A program made the position numbers and the translations under genes. From the NCBI GenBank assembly GCA_963821755.1, contig CAWGEX010000005.1, positions 310,001 through 374,000 on the forward strand: a stretch of 64,000 bases of DNA, written 5' to 3'. Below, piece after piece: positions 36,481 through 45,110 of the stretch. Position 1 is the first letter of the stretch; each line of letters opens with the position of its first letter. A model generated the notes under the pieces. That model saw only the letters and a list, made by a program, of their open reading frames with translations, searched no databases and was not told where the DNA came from. This stretch comes from Bog-473 sp963821755 (GTDB lineage: Bacteria; Actinomycetota; Acidimicrobiia; Acidimicrobiales; RAAP-2).

Positions 36481-36882
36481 TCAGGCTGGCACGAAGCTAA
36501 ACCGAACCTTCCGTTGGGGATTGTCCGTGTTGAGGTCCACCAACACCACAGACTGCCATGTGCCGAGTGCAGGACGACCCCCAAACACGGGAAGCGTGAT
36601 CGAGGGGCTGACGAAGGCGGGGAGAACGTGGTCAGCCCCATGACCCGGAGAGCCGTGAGCATGCTGATATCGATTATCACGCGGGAGCAGCCTGTCCAGA
36701 GCATCTTTTAGATCTGCTTCGGATCCCGAACCTGTTTCCATAAGCGCAAGTCCAGCAGTGGCGTGAGGGACGAACACGTTAACCAGACCGTCACTACGTC
36801 CGCGGCAGAATCGCTTCAGTCTTTCCGATATATCAACCATTCGCTGCCTTGACGTGTCAACGTCGATTTCAAATGTCTCCAT
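36481..36882 (-). CDS. YjbQ/UPF0047 family protein
   Basis: The 133-residue protein starts METFEIDVDTSRQRMVDISE. It has the family motifs VNVFVPHATAGLALMETGSG, GSPGHGADHVLPAFVSPSIT and LGTWQSVVLVDLNTDNPQRK, with the conserved His and Glu that line the trimeric active site. YjbQ proteins are described as secondary thiamine-phosphate synthases. The length is normal. Confidence 0.92.
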   Translation of the reverse strand: METFEIDVDTSRQRMVDISERLKRFCRGRSDGLVNVFVPHATAGLALMETGSGSEADLKDALDRLLPRDNRYQHAHGSPGHGADHVLPAFVSPSITLPVFGGRPALGTWQSVVLVDLNTDNPQRKVRFSFVPA

Positions 36883-37076
36883 TAGGTCCTATTCGCTGAG
36901 CCGCTGCGGGGTTCCCAAGGCCCAGTCCGCGTCCAAGGCGGACCGCGGCGGCCCTATCGTCGGAACGGTGCTGCAGGGGCAGTGCTCAGGCTCAGCCAAG
37001 GCGCTCACTGAGAGCCATACCCGCCCGGGACCCGAGACCGAACGTCACACGGTTGGCCGACAAGCGCCATCAGCTC

Positions 37077-37586
37077 TCAGGTCGCCACCACCGGCGGCGC
37101 GCCGGATGGCACGACGATGATCGGGCGGTGCGTGTGGGCGATATAGGCCACGTCAACGGCATGGACGTGCATCATGACCAAGAGGAACGTGATCATGGCC
37201 AGCGCGCCGACCAGCAGCGCGGCGACGAGCCAGGCGTGGATTTCGACTGTCCGATTCACAACGGAATCACAACATATCGGCCTCGGAGCTGGGCCGCTCG
37301 GCCGCAGTAAAGGCAGACACCGGGCGAGGTGGGAACTCTCGTGGCGAGTCGGCGGGACTCCGGCACAGCGGGGGCAGGAGGCGACCCCCCGCTGGCTGCG
37401 GATTGTGTGGATCACCGCCCAAGCCGTATCGGAGCTGCCGCTGGCTATCGTGACGTTGTACATGGCGCCGTCACGGAATAGTTGCAGCACCGCCCAGAGG
37501 GCCAGGCATGAACCTATGTTGAAGAAGTCGTTGATGATCAAATGAACGTGGGCCAGATCGTAAAATGGCTCCGCTTGAGTGGGCAC
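37077..37586 (-). CDS. Hypothetical membrane protein with a central Cys-rich segment
   Basis: The 169-residue frame has a hydrophobic N-terminal segment (FFNIGSCLALWAVLQLF), a central Cys-rich part (ASCPRCAG...LARC...ICC) and a strong C-terminal span (HAWLVAALLVGALAMITFLL) followed by His-rich MMHVHAVDVAYIAHTHRP. The C-terminal span looks real; the middle could be a zinc ribbon or a frame-shifted stretch. No family is recognised. Confidence 0.4.
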   Translation of the reverse strand: MPTQAEPFYDLAHVHLIINDFFNIGSCLALWAVLQLFRDGAMYNVTIASGSSDTAWAVIHTIRSQRGVASCPRCAGVPPTRHESSHLARCLPLLRPSGPAPRPICCDSVVNRTVEIHAWLVAALLVGALAMITFLLVMMHVHAVDVAYIAHTHRPIIVVPSGAPPVVAT

Positions 37587-37632
37587 TGGCGGGCGGCGTG
37601 AAGCGAGCGATTACGAAAGCAGGAAATTCGCA

Positions 37633-37962
37633 ATGACCAATTTCGAGCGCTTGGACGAGTTTCCCAAAGCTCTGCTTGCATCGGTGCTTGAACTGCTCGC
37701 AGAACGGAAGGTCAATCATCGTGGGGCGGCACTGACACTGTCACCGGACGACCTCGCTTCCTCTTGGGATCTCGTGGCTCAGTCGGCTGCATTGCCTGAT
37801 CCTCCGGCGCAGCCAGACGCTGGGGAAGAAGTTGCGAGCACATACTGGTATGAGCAAGCGCTGGACGATCTCCTCGACAGGGGATTTCTCTTGGAACTCG
37901 AGGACCACTCGTTTCGTGTCTCGGATCTCGAGGCCTTGTTGCGATTTAGGGGTGGCAACTAA
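37633..37962 (+). CDS. Hypothetical protein
   Basis: The 109-residue acidic protein starts at ATG 37633 (MTNFERLDEFPKALLASVLE) after CAGGAA. It is mostly helical, with LASSWDLVAQSAALPDPPAQ and STYWYEQALDDLLDRGFLLE. No family is recognised. Codon use is like its neighbours, so it is probably real. Confidence 0.55.
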   Translation: MTNFERLDEFPKALLASVLELLAERKVNHRGAALTLSPDDLASSWDLVAQSAALPDPPAQPDAGEEVASTYWYEQALDDLLDRGFLLELEDHSFRVSDLEALLRFRGGN

Positions 37963-37987
37963 AAGTCTCGAGAAATAGTCAAGACCC

Positions 37988-38045
37988 GTGGATCGCCGTG
38001 TCAGGCGACTTGCTGATCACCTCCTGATTCGTCGGTTCGCTCGAT
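37988..38045 (+). repeat. Direct repeat, left copy (58 bp)
   Basis: It begins GTGGATCGCCGTGTCAGGCG and continues through GACTTGCTGATCACCTCC. It matches 39044-39101 with about five mismatches. The two copies are 1,056 bp apart and bracket the mycothiol-dependent-type gene. On the minus strand it reads as a protein end, NLIERTDESGGDQQVA-stop. Confidence 0.8.
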
Positions 38046-38168
38046 CAAGTTGAACGTCCGCGGGCGAAGACGTTCCCCGCGCCGTCCGTTGCTTCCCGAT
38101 GACGGTATCTCGTACCGGTGTCATACCGAACGTTGTCTTCTTCGTCGGGGTGGGCGCCTCGGTGCTGG

Positions 38169-38972
38169 TCAGCCGCTGACGTGGGCGGTGTTGTCGATCC
38201 AGAGCTGGGCGAGGTCGGTGTCGCCGTCGACGTTGATGTTGGTGGCTTCGCGGTCGGTGAGAGGGAGTCGTCGGGTCAAGGTCAGCAACAGCGATCGTGC
38301 CGGGCCGGTCACCGTCACATCGGCCTGCTGGGTTCCGGGCTGCCACGTCGCCCCGTCAGGCCGCAGTTCGACGAACCAGGCGCCCGCGTCGTCCGCGATG
38401 TCGGTGGCCAGCCACTGCAGGGTCTGCCCGGTGCCCCGGACGGCGTGGGCGGACTCGGACCGCCGCATCTCCCACGTGGGGGAGGTGAGCATCGCGAGGT
38501 GGTTGCTGATGAGCGCGGCTGCGATGTCGGCGTCAATATCGGCCGGTCGGTTCGCCGCGTTGGCTGCGTCAAAGCCGTGGACGACCGCCTCGTTGAGGGC
38601 GCCGGACATCCAGAATCGCGTCCCGGACCGCTCGTCCCCCGCGGCGTTGAACACCGGCGCGTCGAGCGCGTCATCGGAGCACGCGCTGGCGACCCGTTGC
38701 GCGGACTCCGACAGCCACGCCTGCCACTCGCGGGGGTCGGTGGGGAGTACGGCCATCTCCGTCGGCAGCTGTGTGGGGTCGGTGATGCGCCGCTCGATGA
38801 TCTCCGCGACCCAGTTCTGGCTCTGGCCCATGTGCTCGACCAGGTCAGTGATGGTCCACCCCGGGGTTGTCGGCACCGCGGCGTCAGGACCGGCCGCAGC
38901 GCCTGATTCCGCCAGACGTCGGGTGTGTTCGACGATCGCTCGCCGGGCACGCTCCGCGTTCAGCTCGGTCAT
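38169..38972 (-). CDS. Maleylpyruvate-isomerase/DinB-type (mycothiol-dependent) protein
   Basis: The 267-residue protein starts MTELNAERARRAIVEHTRRL. The DinB four-helix N-terminal half has TPGWTITDLVEHMGQSQNWV (metal-binding His) and NEAVVHGFDAANAANRPADI (second His/Asp), and the C-terminal SCP2-like half carries WFVELRPDGATWQPG and VTGPARSLLLTLTRRLPLTD. This is the TIGR03083/mycothiol maleylpyruvate isomerase layout. The substrate is unknown. It lies alone between two 58-bp direct repeats. Confidence 0.88.
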   Translation of the reverse strand: MTELNAERARRAIVEHTRRLAESGAAAGPDAAVPTTPGWTITDLVEHMGQSQNWVAEIIERRITDPTQLPTEMAVLPTDPREWQAWLSESAQRVASACSDDALDAPVFNAAGDERSGTRFWMSGALNEAVVHGFDAANAANRPADIDADIAAALISNHLAMLTSPTWEMRRSESAHAVRGTGQTLQWLATDIADDAGAWFVELRPDGATWQPGTQQADVTVTGPARSLLLTLTRRLPLTDREATNINVDGDTDLAQLWIDNTAHVSG

Positions 38973-39041
38973 TGGATTGCCCTTTCCGTAGGTTCGTTGT
39001 GCTCTGTATGACTCGGCGGGCCGGTCAAACTCATCGGTGAT

Positions 39042-39281
39042 TTGTGGATCGGCGTGTCAGGCGACTTGCTGATCACCTCCCGATCCGTCGGGTCGCTCGA
39101 CGAGTTGGCCTCGCTCGAACTTCGCGCCGGCGCGGACGAGGGCGACCACAATAAGTCTTTGCATTCGGCTGAAATCGACCTGAAGCAAGTTTCAACCTTC
39201 GCTGGCCATACCTCAGTGTCATTCACTCTCGAGATCTATGGCCAGCTCAACCCTCCCAGCGGCGAGAACTTCATTCGCTAG
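39042..39281 (+). pseudogene. Tyrosine-integrase C-terminal fragment
   Basis: From about 39163 the frame reads EIDLKQVSTFAGHTSVSFTL and EIYGQLNPPSGENFIR-stop. This matches the end of tyrosine recombinases (usual form DLKxVSxxLGHxSxxxTLxxYGHL), with Ala-Gly-His in place of Leu-Gly-His and the catalytic Tyr in IYGQL. Nothing upstream codes for the rest, so only about 40 residues survive, fused to the 58-bp repeat. Confidence 0.6.
39044..39101 (+). repeat. Direct repeat, right copy (58 bp)
   Basis: It begins GTGGATCGGCGTGTCAGGCG and matches the copy at 37988-38045. On the minus strand it reads QLVERPDGSGGDQQVA-stop, close to the reading of the other copy. It runs directly into the integrase fragment. 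Confidence 0.8.
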
Positions 39282-39507
39282 TTGAACGAAGTGTCGGCTG
39301 CGGCCTTTCGAACGGATCGGGGCACGGAGCGCCCCAAAACCCCGGGACGCGGCGGTCTCGGGGTTGGAACTGATTCGTACCCCGTCAGAGTGAGCTGGGG
39401 ACTCAGGCCCGATTGGTGAACGGTGTGAGGGGTTCCAGGCCAACGAGACTTGACATAGGGTCTATCCGTCGCTGGCTGCCGGAGGCCCGGTCGCAAAGGG
39501 GGTCGGC

Positions 39508-41115
39508 ATGCGGGAGCGTACCAACGAAGTCGAGGTCGAGCGGGACATCAAGGTCACGGTGTCGGATGGGACGGTGCTGCTGGCCGACGTCTACCACCCC
39601 GTGGGCATCGGCGACGCCCCCACAATCTTGGAGCGCACGCCGTACGGCAGGGTCAACTTCGCCTCGGCCATGGGCCCGGAGTTCGCCGCCCGCGGCTATC
39701 GGTACGTCCTGCAAGCGTGCCGAGGCACGGACGGGTCGGGTGGCACGCACAGCTACTTCGCCGAAGCGGGGGACGGGCGGGACACGGCGGACTGGATCGC
39801 CTCCCAGCCGTGGTTCAACGGCCGCATCGGCACGTTCGGCGCTAGCTACATGGGCTTCACCCAGTGGGCGCTGGCCTCCACCAAGCCGCCGCACCTCAAG
39901 GCCATGGCCGTCGCCCTGTCGACCTCGGTGCGTGCCTACTCGTGGTATCCGGGAGGCTCGCTGGCCCTCGAGGTAATCATCCCCTGGGACGCGGGAGCCA
40001 CCCAGTTCAATAAGCAGGCCAACGGCGTCCCCACCACCGACATCTCCCCCGAGGGCATCGAACGGCGTATGGCCGAGCTGAAGGCGGGCTTCGACCACCT
40101 ACCTCTCGGTGAGGTGATCCACCGGCTCACCGGCGTCGACCTGCCGCTCTACCGGGACCAGCTCGCTCACGGCGGCGGGGATGCCTTTTGGGATCCGGTG
40201 AACTTCCGGCCCCTGCTGGCGGAATGGACGGTGCCGACCCTGCTCGTCGACGGCTGGCACGATTACCCGCTGCCCGGCGTGGTGGAGGACTACGCCGTCC
40301 TGCGCTCCTCGCCCGCCCCCGTGCATCTGCGCATCGGCGCCGGCGGACACCTGGGCGGCGGCGGGGAGGGCGGCATGACCGACGCCCCACTGGACTGGTT
40401 CGACACCTGGTTGCTTGACCGGGAGGGACTGCTCGGCCCCACCCCGGTGAAGGTCCACGTGCAAGGCCAAGGCAGGCACTGGCGCGACCTGTCGGACTGG
40501 CCCCCTCGCTCAGAGCCGACCCGCTGGTACCTCCATACCGAGGGCCACCTCGCGCCCATGCCGCCGGAAGCACCGTCGGAGCCTGACCGCTATCGCTACG
40601 ACCCCGCCGACCCGACGCCGTCGATGGGCGGTATCGGCATGCTTACCGGGGGCACCGTAGACAACCGGCCCCTGGAGACCCGCCCCGACGTCCTCGTCTA
40701 CACCTCCGACGAGCTGGGCGAGCCTCTTGATCTCGTCGGTCCGGTGGAGGCGGAGCTGCATGTGGCTTCGAGCCTGGATCACACGGACTTCTTCGTCCGG
40801 ATCTGTGACGTGTCACCCGACGGCCGGTCCGTCAACGTGTGCGACGGACTGCAGCGCTTCGACCCTGCGTCCATTCGCCGGAACCCCGACGGGACGTTCA
40901 CGGCGGCGGTGGCCCTGTGGCCCGTCGGTCACACCTTCGCCACTGGTCACCGCCTGCGGGTCCAGGTCTCCAGTGGCGCCCACCCGGTCTACGCCCGCAA
41001 TCTCGGCACCGGTGAGCCGCCGGCCACGGCCACCACCCTGCGGGCCGCCGAGCAGGCCGTGTACCACGAGCCGGGCCGGCTGTCCTGGGTGACTCTCCCG
41101 CACTTCTTGGGCTGA
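39508..41115 (+). CDS. CocE/NonD family hydrolase (Xaa-Pro dipeptidyl-peptidase-like)
   Basis: The 535-residue protein starts MRERTNEVEVERDIKVTVSD. An alpha/beta-hydrolase core has the nucleophile in GTFGASYMGFTQWALA, Asp in LLVDGWHDYPLPG and His in RIGAGGHLGGG. The C-terminal jelly-roll has LVGPVEAELHVASSLDHTDF and HRLRVQVSSGAHPVYARNLG. This is the CocE/PepX-C arrangement; members hydrolyse esters, amides or acyl groups. It is cytoplasmic, with no signal peptide, and the substrate is unknown. Confidence 0.9.
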   Translation: MRERTNEVEVERDIKVTVSDGTVLLADVYHPVGIGDAPTILERTPYGRVNFASAMGPEFAARGYRYVLQACRGTDGSGGTHSYFAEAGDGRDTADWIASQPWFNGRIGTFGASYMGFTQWALASTKPPHLKAMAVALSTSVRAYSWYPGGSLALEVIIPWDAGATQFNKQANGVPTTDISPEGIERRMAELKAGFDHLPLGEVIHRLTGVDLPLYRDQLAHGGGDAFWDPVNFRPLLAEWTVPTLLVDGWHDYPLPGVVEDYAVLRSSPAPVHLRIGAGGHLGGGGEGGMTDAPLDWFDTWLLDREGLLGPTPVKVHVQGQGRHWRDLSDWPPRSEPTRWYLHTEGHLAPMPPEAPSEPDRYRYDPADPTPSMGGIGMLTGGTVDNRPLETRPDVLVYTSDELGEPLDLVGPVEAELHVASSLDHTDFFVRICDVSPDGRSVNVCDGLQRFDPASIRRNPDGTFTAAVALWPVGHTFATGHRLRVQVSSGAHPVYARNLGTGEPPATATTLRAAEQAVYHEPGRLSWVTLPHFLG

Positions 41116-41269
41116 CGTCCCAGGGCACCGGCGGGTCGGCGAAACGGTGCGGGACCGCACCCCGCCCGCCACACCCGCTCGAGGGAGGGCGCCCATAACA
41201 CGGAGCACCAGGGGACGAGGACCATGCCCCAGTTCGCGGCCCTTGAGGCGTGGTTACTACCTCGCGGGC

Positions 41270-42277
41270 TCACGCGAGGGTCTGCCGCCACGAGCCCAAG
41301 GACCTGACCCGTGAAGCGAGGTCAGCCGACCAGTGTTGCGTGTCAGCCGTCAACTGATGTGGGGAGGCGAAGAGCTGCACCGCACTGGCGATGTCGTCGA
41401 GATACCAGCGGAGGGCGTAGAGGGTCATGGTCGCCGGATCGATATTGTGGCCGGTTACAGCCTCATATCGGTCGAACAGGTCATCGCCTTCCGGTGCCAC
41501 CATCCACAGGTCACGCTCCGGCGCTGCGAGGGCGACGGTGTCCCAGTCGATGAGCACCAGGGTGTCGGAGACCGACATGACGTTGGCCGGGTGGGGCTCT
41601 CCATGGGTGACGACGGTCGCCGACCTGGCACGTGAAGTGGCATCGACCAAGTTGTCATAGGCCCGCACCACCTCAGCGAGCGTGGCGGCATGCGGTGCGA
41701 GTTGGTCGTGAGCCGAGCCGCCAAACGGCCCGGCACCCCAAGGTTGGTCGGGCTCTCGGAGGAACGCGTCGAGTTGGTCGCGGCGCCCGATCTTCGGTAC
41801 ATGCGGCGGGGCGAGGTGCCCGACGATCGGAGTAGCGCTGTGAACCGCGGTCACCATCTCCATAGCCGCCGCACGCACGCCTTCGTTCGTGTATGGCCCG
41901 AACGGATATGACACGCCAGCCAAATACGAGTACACCGAAATGGCGTAGCGAGGGGTGAGGCGGCGACCGAGGGTGCCGTCCGCGGCAGGCAAGGGTGCGA
42001 CGACGAAGGACAGCTCGGCATCGGTGCGAAGCGCCCCGGCGGTGGCGAGAGCTCGGCCCAGACCCTCGAACACGGCGTCCCTGGTGTCGCCGAGCCAGTC
42101 CTTGTCGTCAAGATCGTCGACCCGTACGAAGACTGCGCCGTGCACGTCCGTGACCTTCCAATGGTGGCTACCACCGCCCTCGGGCACATAAGACATGGAC
42201 GCCACTTCGACTCCCCAACCGTCGGCCAGCGATCTGGTCACGGTATCGTCGTCGAGGTCGGGTGGTCGCGTCCGCAC
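41270..42277 (-). CDS. Aminoglycoside-phosphotransferase-like (APH) protein
   Basis: The 335-residue kinase-like protein has the catalytic loop VVTHGEPHPANVMS (usual HGDLHPGN, with Glu-Pro for Asp-Leu) and the metal site LVLIDWDTVALA (DFD/DWD). The N-terminal lobe is GGSHHWKVTDVHGAVFVRVD. Members phosphorylate small molecules or are macrolide/choline kinase-like; the target here is not known. It lies tail to tail with the CocE gene. Confidence 0.85.
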   Translation of the reverse strand: MRTRPPDLDDDTVTRSLADGWGVEVASMSYVPEGGGSHHWKVTDVHGAVFVRVDDLDDKDWLGDTRDAVFEGLGRALATAGALRTDAELSFVVAPLPAADGTLGRRLTPRYAISVYSYLAGVSYPFGPYTNEGVRAAAMEMVTAVHSATPIVGHLAPPHVPKIGRRDQLDAFLREPDQPWGAGPFGGSAHDQLAPHAATLAEVVRAYDNLVDATSRARSATVVTHGEPHPANVMSVSDTLVLIDWDTVALAAPERDLWMVAPEGDDLFDRYEAVTGHNIDPATMTLYALRWYLDDIASAVQLFASPHQLTADTQHWSADLASRVRSLGSWRQTLA

Positions 42278-42351
42278 TCGGCCAAACTAAGGCTCCTCGC
42301 GACGGTGCGCTATTGGGTAGAACCACGACCGCCCTGGTGTGAGGATATTTG

Positions 42352-42428
42352 TGGTGGGGCTAGTAAGAATCGAACTTACGACCTCAGCATTATCAGTGCT
42401 GCGCTCTAACCGACTGAGCTATAGCCCC
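42352..42428 (-). tRNA. tRNA-Ile (anticodon GAT)
   Basis: The 77-nt gene includes an encoded CCA. The acceptor stem is GGGGCTA/TAGCCCC, the D-arm has AGCTCAGTCGGTTAGAGC, the anticodon stem-loop CAGCA-CTGATAA-TGCTG gives GAT, and the T-arm is GTAAG-TTCGATT-CTTAC. Confidence 0.97.
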
Positions 42429-42466
42429 AGAGGGAGATTGAGGCTACACCACGGCTTTGTGCAGCT

Positions 42467-43282
42467 TCACGGAGCGAGAACGGCGTCTTCGGGCCAGAGT
42501 CGAACCGCCATCGATTGGCTGGCTGTAGCCAGGAGTTCTCCGTCCTGTGACCACAAGAAGGCCACCCCCTGGGCATAGCCACCGATCAGCGCGTGCATGC
42601 GTATGTCGCAGAGCACCCATTCCGTCCGTTTGAGCTGCACCAGTCGGAGGGTGTTGTCGAGACTGCGTCCCATGGTGCGCAGACCCAGGGCGTTCGACAC
42701 GCCCCCGGGAACGTAGTCACCGAATATGGCCAACGTGGCGGCCGAGGGTGAGAGGTGACCTGGGACTCGGGCCCAGAGGGCGGAGTCGGGGCTTCCCGGT
42801 TCTCCGTGCATTTCATCGAACGATCGTCCCTGGGCCACCCGTACCTCGATGCGGTCGAGGATGGTGTTCCGGAACATGGGCGGCAGCAGGCGGGGAGGGC
42901 ATTCCTCGGGAGGTGCGACCTCGGGCGGGTGCACCCAGATGCCGCTGACCGGCAGCTCGTCCTCTCCGAGAGCACTGTTGACGGTGAGAATTTCACGACC
43001 TTCGACTCGGCCCACCGCCCTGCCCTGCGTGACATGACGGCCCTCCACGGCCAACGTCACTTCCCAATCAACCACCGAGTGGGTCGGGGCATACGAGAGA
43101 TACTGACCGGTGGCCCACACCGTCGGACGTCCGGACGCCGCCTCGAGGGCCACCAATGCGGCCCCCAGGCCGCACCCGCCGAAGAGGAAATTGCCGGGAG
43201 TGGTCAGGTGCGGCTCAACTCGCATCTGCCAGTGCAATTTGTCGCCGACGGGTTCCATTCCGAGAAAGGTTCGGGCATCCAT
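42467..43282 (-). CDS. TesB-like double-hotdog acyl-CoA thioesterase
   Basis: The 271-residue protein starts MDARTFLGMEPVGDKLHWQM. The first hotdog has NFLFGGCGLGAALVALEAAS and SYAPTHSVVDWEVTLAVEGR; the second has LSPSAATLAIFGDYVPGGVS, LGLRTMGRSLDNTLRLVQLK and GYAQGVAFLWSQDGELLATA, typical of TesB/acyl-CoA thioesterase II with Asp and Thr/Gln active residues. The protein is cytoplasmic. Confidence 0.88.
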   Translation of the reverse strand: MDARTFLGMEPVGDKLHWQMRVEPHLTTPGNFLFGGCGLGAALVALEAASGRPTVWATGQYLSYAPTHSVVDWEVTLAVEGRHVTQGRAVGRVEGREILTVNSALGEDELPVSGIWVHPPEVAPPEECPPRLLPPMFRNTILDRIEVRVAQGRSFDEMHGEPGSPDSALWARVPGHLSPSAATLAIFGDYVPGGVSNALGLRTMGRSLDNTLRLVQLKRTEWVLCDIRMHALIGGYAQGVAFLWSQDGELLATASQSMAVRLWPEDAVLAP

Positions 43283-43306
43283 CCGGCCGCACCCTAGTGG
43301 CGGTGG

Positions 43307-44035
43307 TCAGCCGACGGACAGCTTGCTGGCGATCAATGAGGCCAGCTCGGTGGTGCCGGCCCCGTCGATGGCCAGATGGGTGCCGTCAGATCCGAACCAC
43401 GAAGGGTTCTGGGCGGCCATCGTCGCCCAGTCGGCAATGACCACGTTCGGGTACCGGGCGGCCCCGGCGGCCAACACCTGATTGTTGGGATCCTGCCAGG
43501 GCTTGTCGACGTGGACATTGACGAAGACCACTCGCGATGCGCCTTGCAGGACACCCATCATCTGGTCGAAGTCGGCATCCGAGATCGGTCCGTTGGTGCT
43601 CAAGGCGACGACGACTTCTGCTCCGAGCTGCCCCGCCGTTTTGAGTTGTTGCAATATCGACACGCCGCTGTACCACTGACGACTGACTGATGCTTCGACA
43701 TCGATGCCGGGGACAGCGGTTTGCAGCGGAGTCTGATAGTCGAGCATGACCGAATCACCAACGGCGGTTATGTGTCCGGCCGCGAATCCTGGTGCAGGAG
43801 GAGGAAGAGTAGTCGTGGTCGTCGTGGTGGTGGTGGGTGTCGTTGTGGTGGGCAGGCTGGTCGAGTGTGCGCGTCCGCTGACCAGGAGTGAGGACGAAGG
43901 ACCGTGGGGCCTGCCATGGCGGTAAATCACCACGCCGCCGGCCACCCCGGCGGCAGCAGCCACCAGAACCACAGCGAGGATGATGAAGGTGGAGCGTCGT
44001 CCACTCTTCGCCGCGTGCCGTGCCACGGCCACCAT
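43307..44035 (-). CDS. Membrane-anchored SGNH-hydrolase-like protein
   Basis: The 242-residue protein has a span (FIILAVVLVAAAAGVAGGVV, about 15-36) followed by a Thr/Pro stretch (TTTTPTTTTTTTTTLPPP) and an extracellular SGNH domain with GDS in TAVGDSVMLDYQ and the Asp-x-x-His block GSDGTHLAIDGAGTTELASL. It resembles the SGNH domain fused to membrane O-acyltransferases in actinobacteria, here on its own anchor. It may remove or transfer acyl groups on the cell wall. Confidence 0.8.
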   Translation of the reverse strand: MVAVARHAAKSGRRSTFIILAVVLVAAAAGVAGGVVIYRHGRPHGPSSSLLVSGRAHSTSLPTTTTPTTTTTTTTTLPPPAPGFAAGHITAVGDSVMLDYQTPLQTAVPGIDVEASVSRQWYSGVSILQQLKTAGQLGAEVVVALSTNGPISDADFDQMMGVLQGASRVVFVNVHVDKPWQDPNNQVLAAGAARYPNVVIADWATMAAQNPSWFGSDGTHLAIDGAGTTELASLIASKLSVG

Positions 44036-44173
44036 TGTGGTCGCTGAGCGAACCTGTGCTCATGCACCTATTAGGCATGGCGGTCTGGGCTCGTAGCTTG
44101 ATCGACCTATCATGACGTTTCGACGCCCGGTCTCCGTGTCCGCCGTCGCCGCCTCCGGTTCGGCCCGGAGAAC

Positions 44174-44246
44174 GGGGGTGTAGCTCAGCTGGAAGAGCGG
44201 CGGCTTTGCATGCCGTAGGTCGAGGGTTCGAGTCCCTTCACCTCCA
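44174..44246 (+). tRNA. tRNA-Ala (anticodon TGC)
   Basis: The 73-nt gene has acceptor stem GGGGGTG/CACCTCC, D-arm TAGCTCAGCTGGAAGAGC, anticodon arm GCGGC-TTTGCAT-GCCGT giving TGC, and T-arm GAGGG-TTCGAGT-CCCTT. CCA is not encoded. Confidence 0.95.
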
Positions 44247-44581
44247 CGACGTCGTCGTATTCGAACTTCAGCACAGCGAAGAGCGGGTCGAGAGGCTCTT
44301 TGCGCGCCTCGTCGACGACGTAACCGTTGCGCACATGGCCCCCGTTGAGCACGGCTGAAATGAAGAGCCTGCTGGTCAGGTCAATACCCGGCGGCCCCTT
44401 TTATTCAGTATCGACAACGTCCGAATCGAGTTGATCGGCGGTAACGACGACCTCGCCCGCGCTGGGCCTGTAACGAACCAGTAGCGGCCGGCTCATGGCC
44501 CGCCCGGGCGGCCGTCAGCCACCGAGCAATCGGAGGCCCCGAACCGGAGCGAACCAGTCCGCTCGCCGTCCGCCGCCGCTT
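44247..44581. other. Stretch with a possible gene fragment
   Basis: On the minus strand, about 44400 to 44250 reads NGGHVRNGYVVDEARKEPLD and LFAVLKFEYDDVV with coding-like composition, then runs into the tRNA-Ala complement. It has no start or family and is probably the end of a lost gene. Confidence 0.3.
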
Positions 44582-44950
44582 TTAGGTCCGGTAGTGCTGG
44601 GGGTAACGGTGTGCCGAACACCGACCTTTCTTGCGCCCGAAGTGGCATGGGGGCCCGAACGTCGCCGGACCATCGTCGTCCCACGCCTCGTCGTCGGGAT
44701 CCGCAAAGCATTCGCAGCCCAGGGCCTGGCCAAGGCAGGCCGGGCATCGCTCGACGCAACAACCGGGATGATGCACGCCTCCCGGAGGAGTGGCGCAGTC
44801 CCGACACGGAAAGTCGATGACCCAGCGCTGGCTGTTCCTCTCGTCGCCCCAACGGATTGGTTCGTAGGCCGCATCACCGATGATGATCGGATCGGGGCGG
44901 CAGCTGATCCCCTCCCTCATCTCCCCGTTGCAGTGTGGGCACACGGCCAT
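44582..44950 (-). CDS. Cys-rich zinc-binding hypothetical protein
   Basis: The 122-residue protein starts MAVCPHCNGEMREGISC. CxxC pairs are seen in VCPHC, FPCRDC and ERCPAC, with further Cys and His residues in GGVHHPGCCVERC, LGCEC and PPCHFG. Treble-clef or double zinc-ribbon folds are likely. It begins after AGGAGGATCAGGTATG (ribosome-binding site AGGAGG). No family name is known to me; the regular Cys spacing makes a real protein likely. Confidence 0.6.
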   Translation of the reverse strand: MAVCPHCNGEMREGISCRPDPIIIGDAAYEPIRWGDERNSQRWVIDFPCRDCATPPGGVHHPGCCVERCPACLGQALGCECFADPDDEAWDDDGPATFGPPCHFGRKKGRCSAHRYPQHYRT

Positions 44951-45110
44951 ACCTGATCCTCCTTACGCTTTGATGCTGGCCATCCTCGCGTTCGGCTGTA
45001 ACAACCCTTGGGGCCTTCTTCGAACGACGGGGTCAAGCGTTGGATTCAATGCTGAGGTCACTTCTGCAACGATGGATGCGCATCGATGGAAAGTGTGCTC
45101 TCCTGTCGGC

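Noticed and set aside
43807..43857. Run of GTGGTGGT-type triplets as a regulatory repeat
   Set aside because: It codes for the Thr/Pro linker of the SGNH protein.
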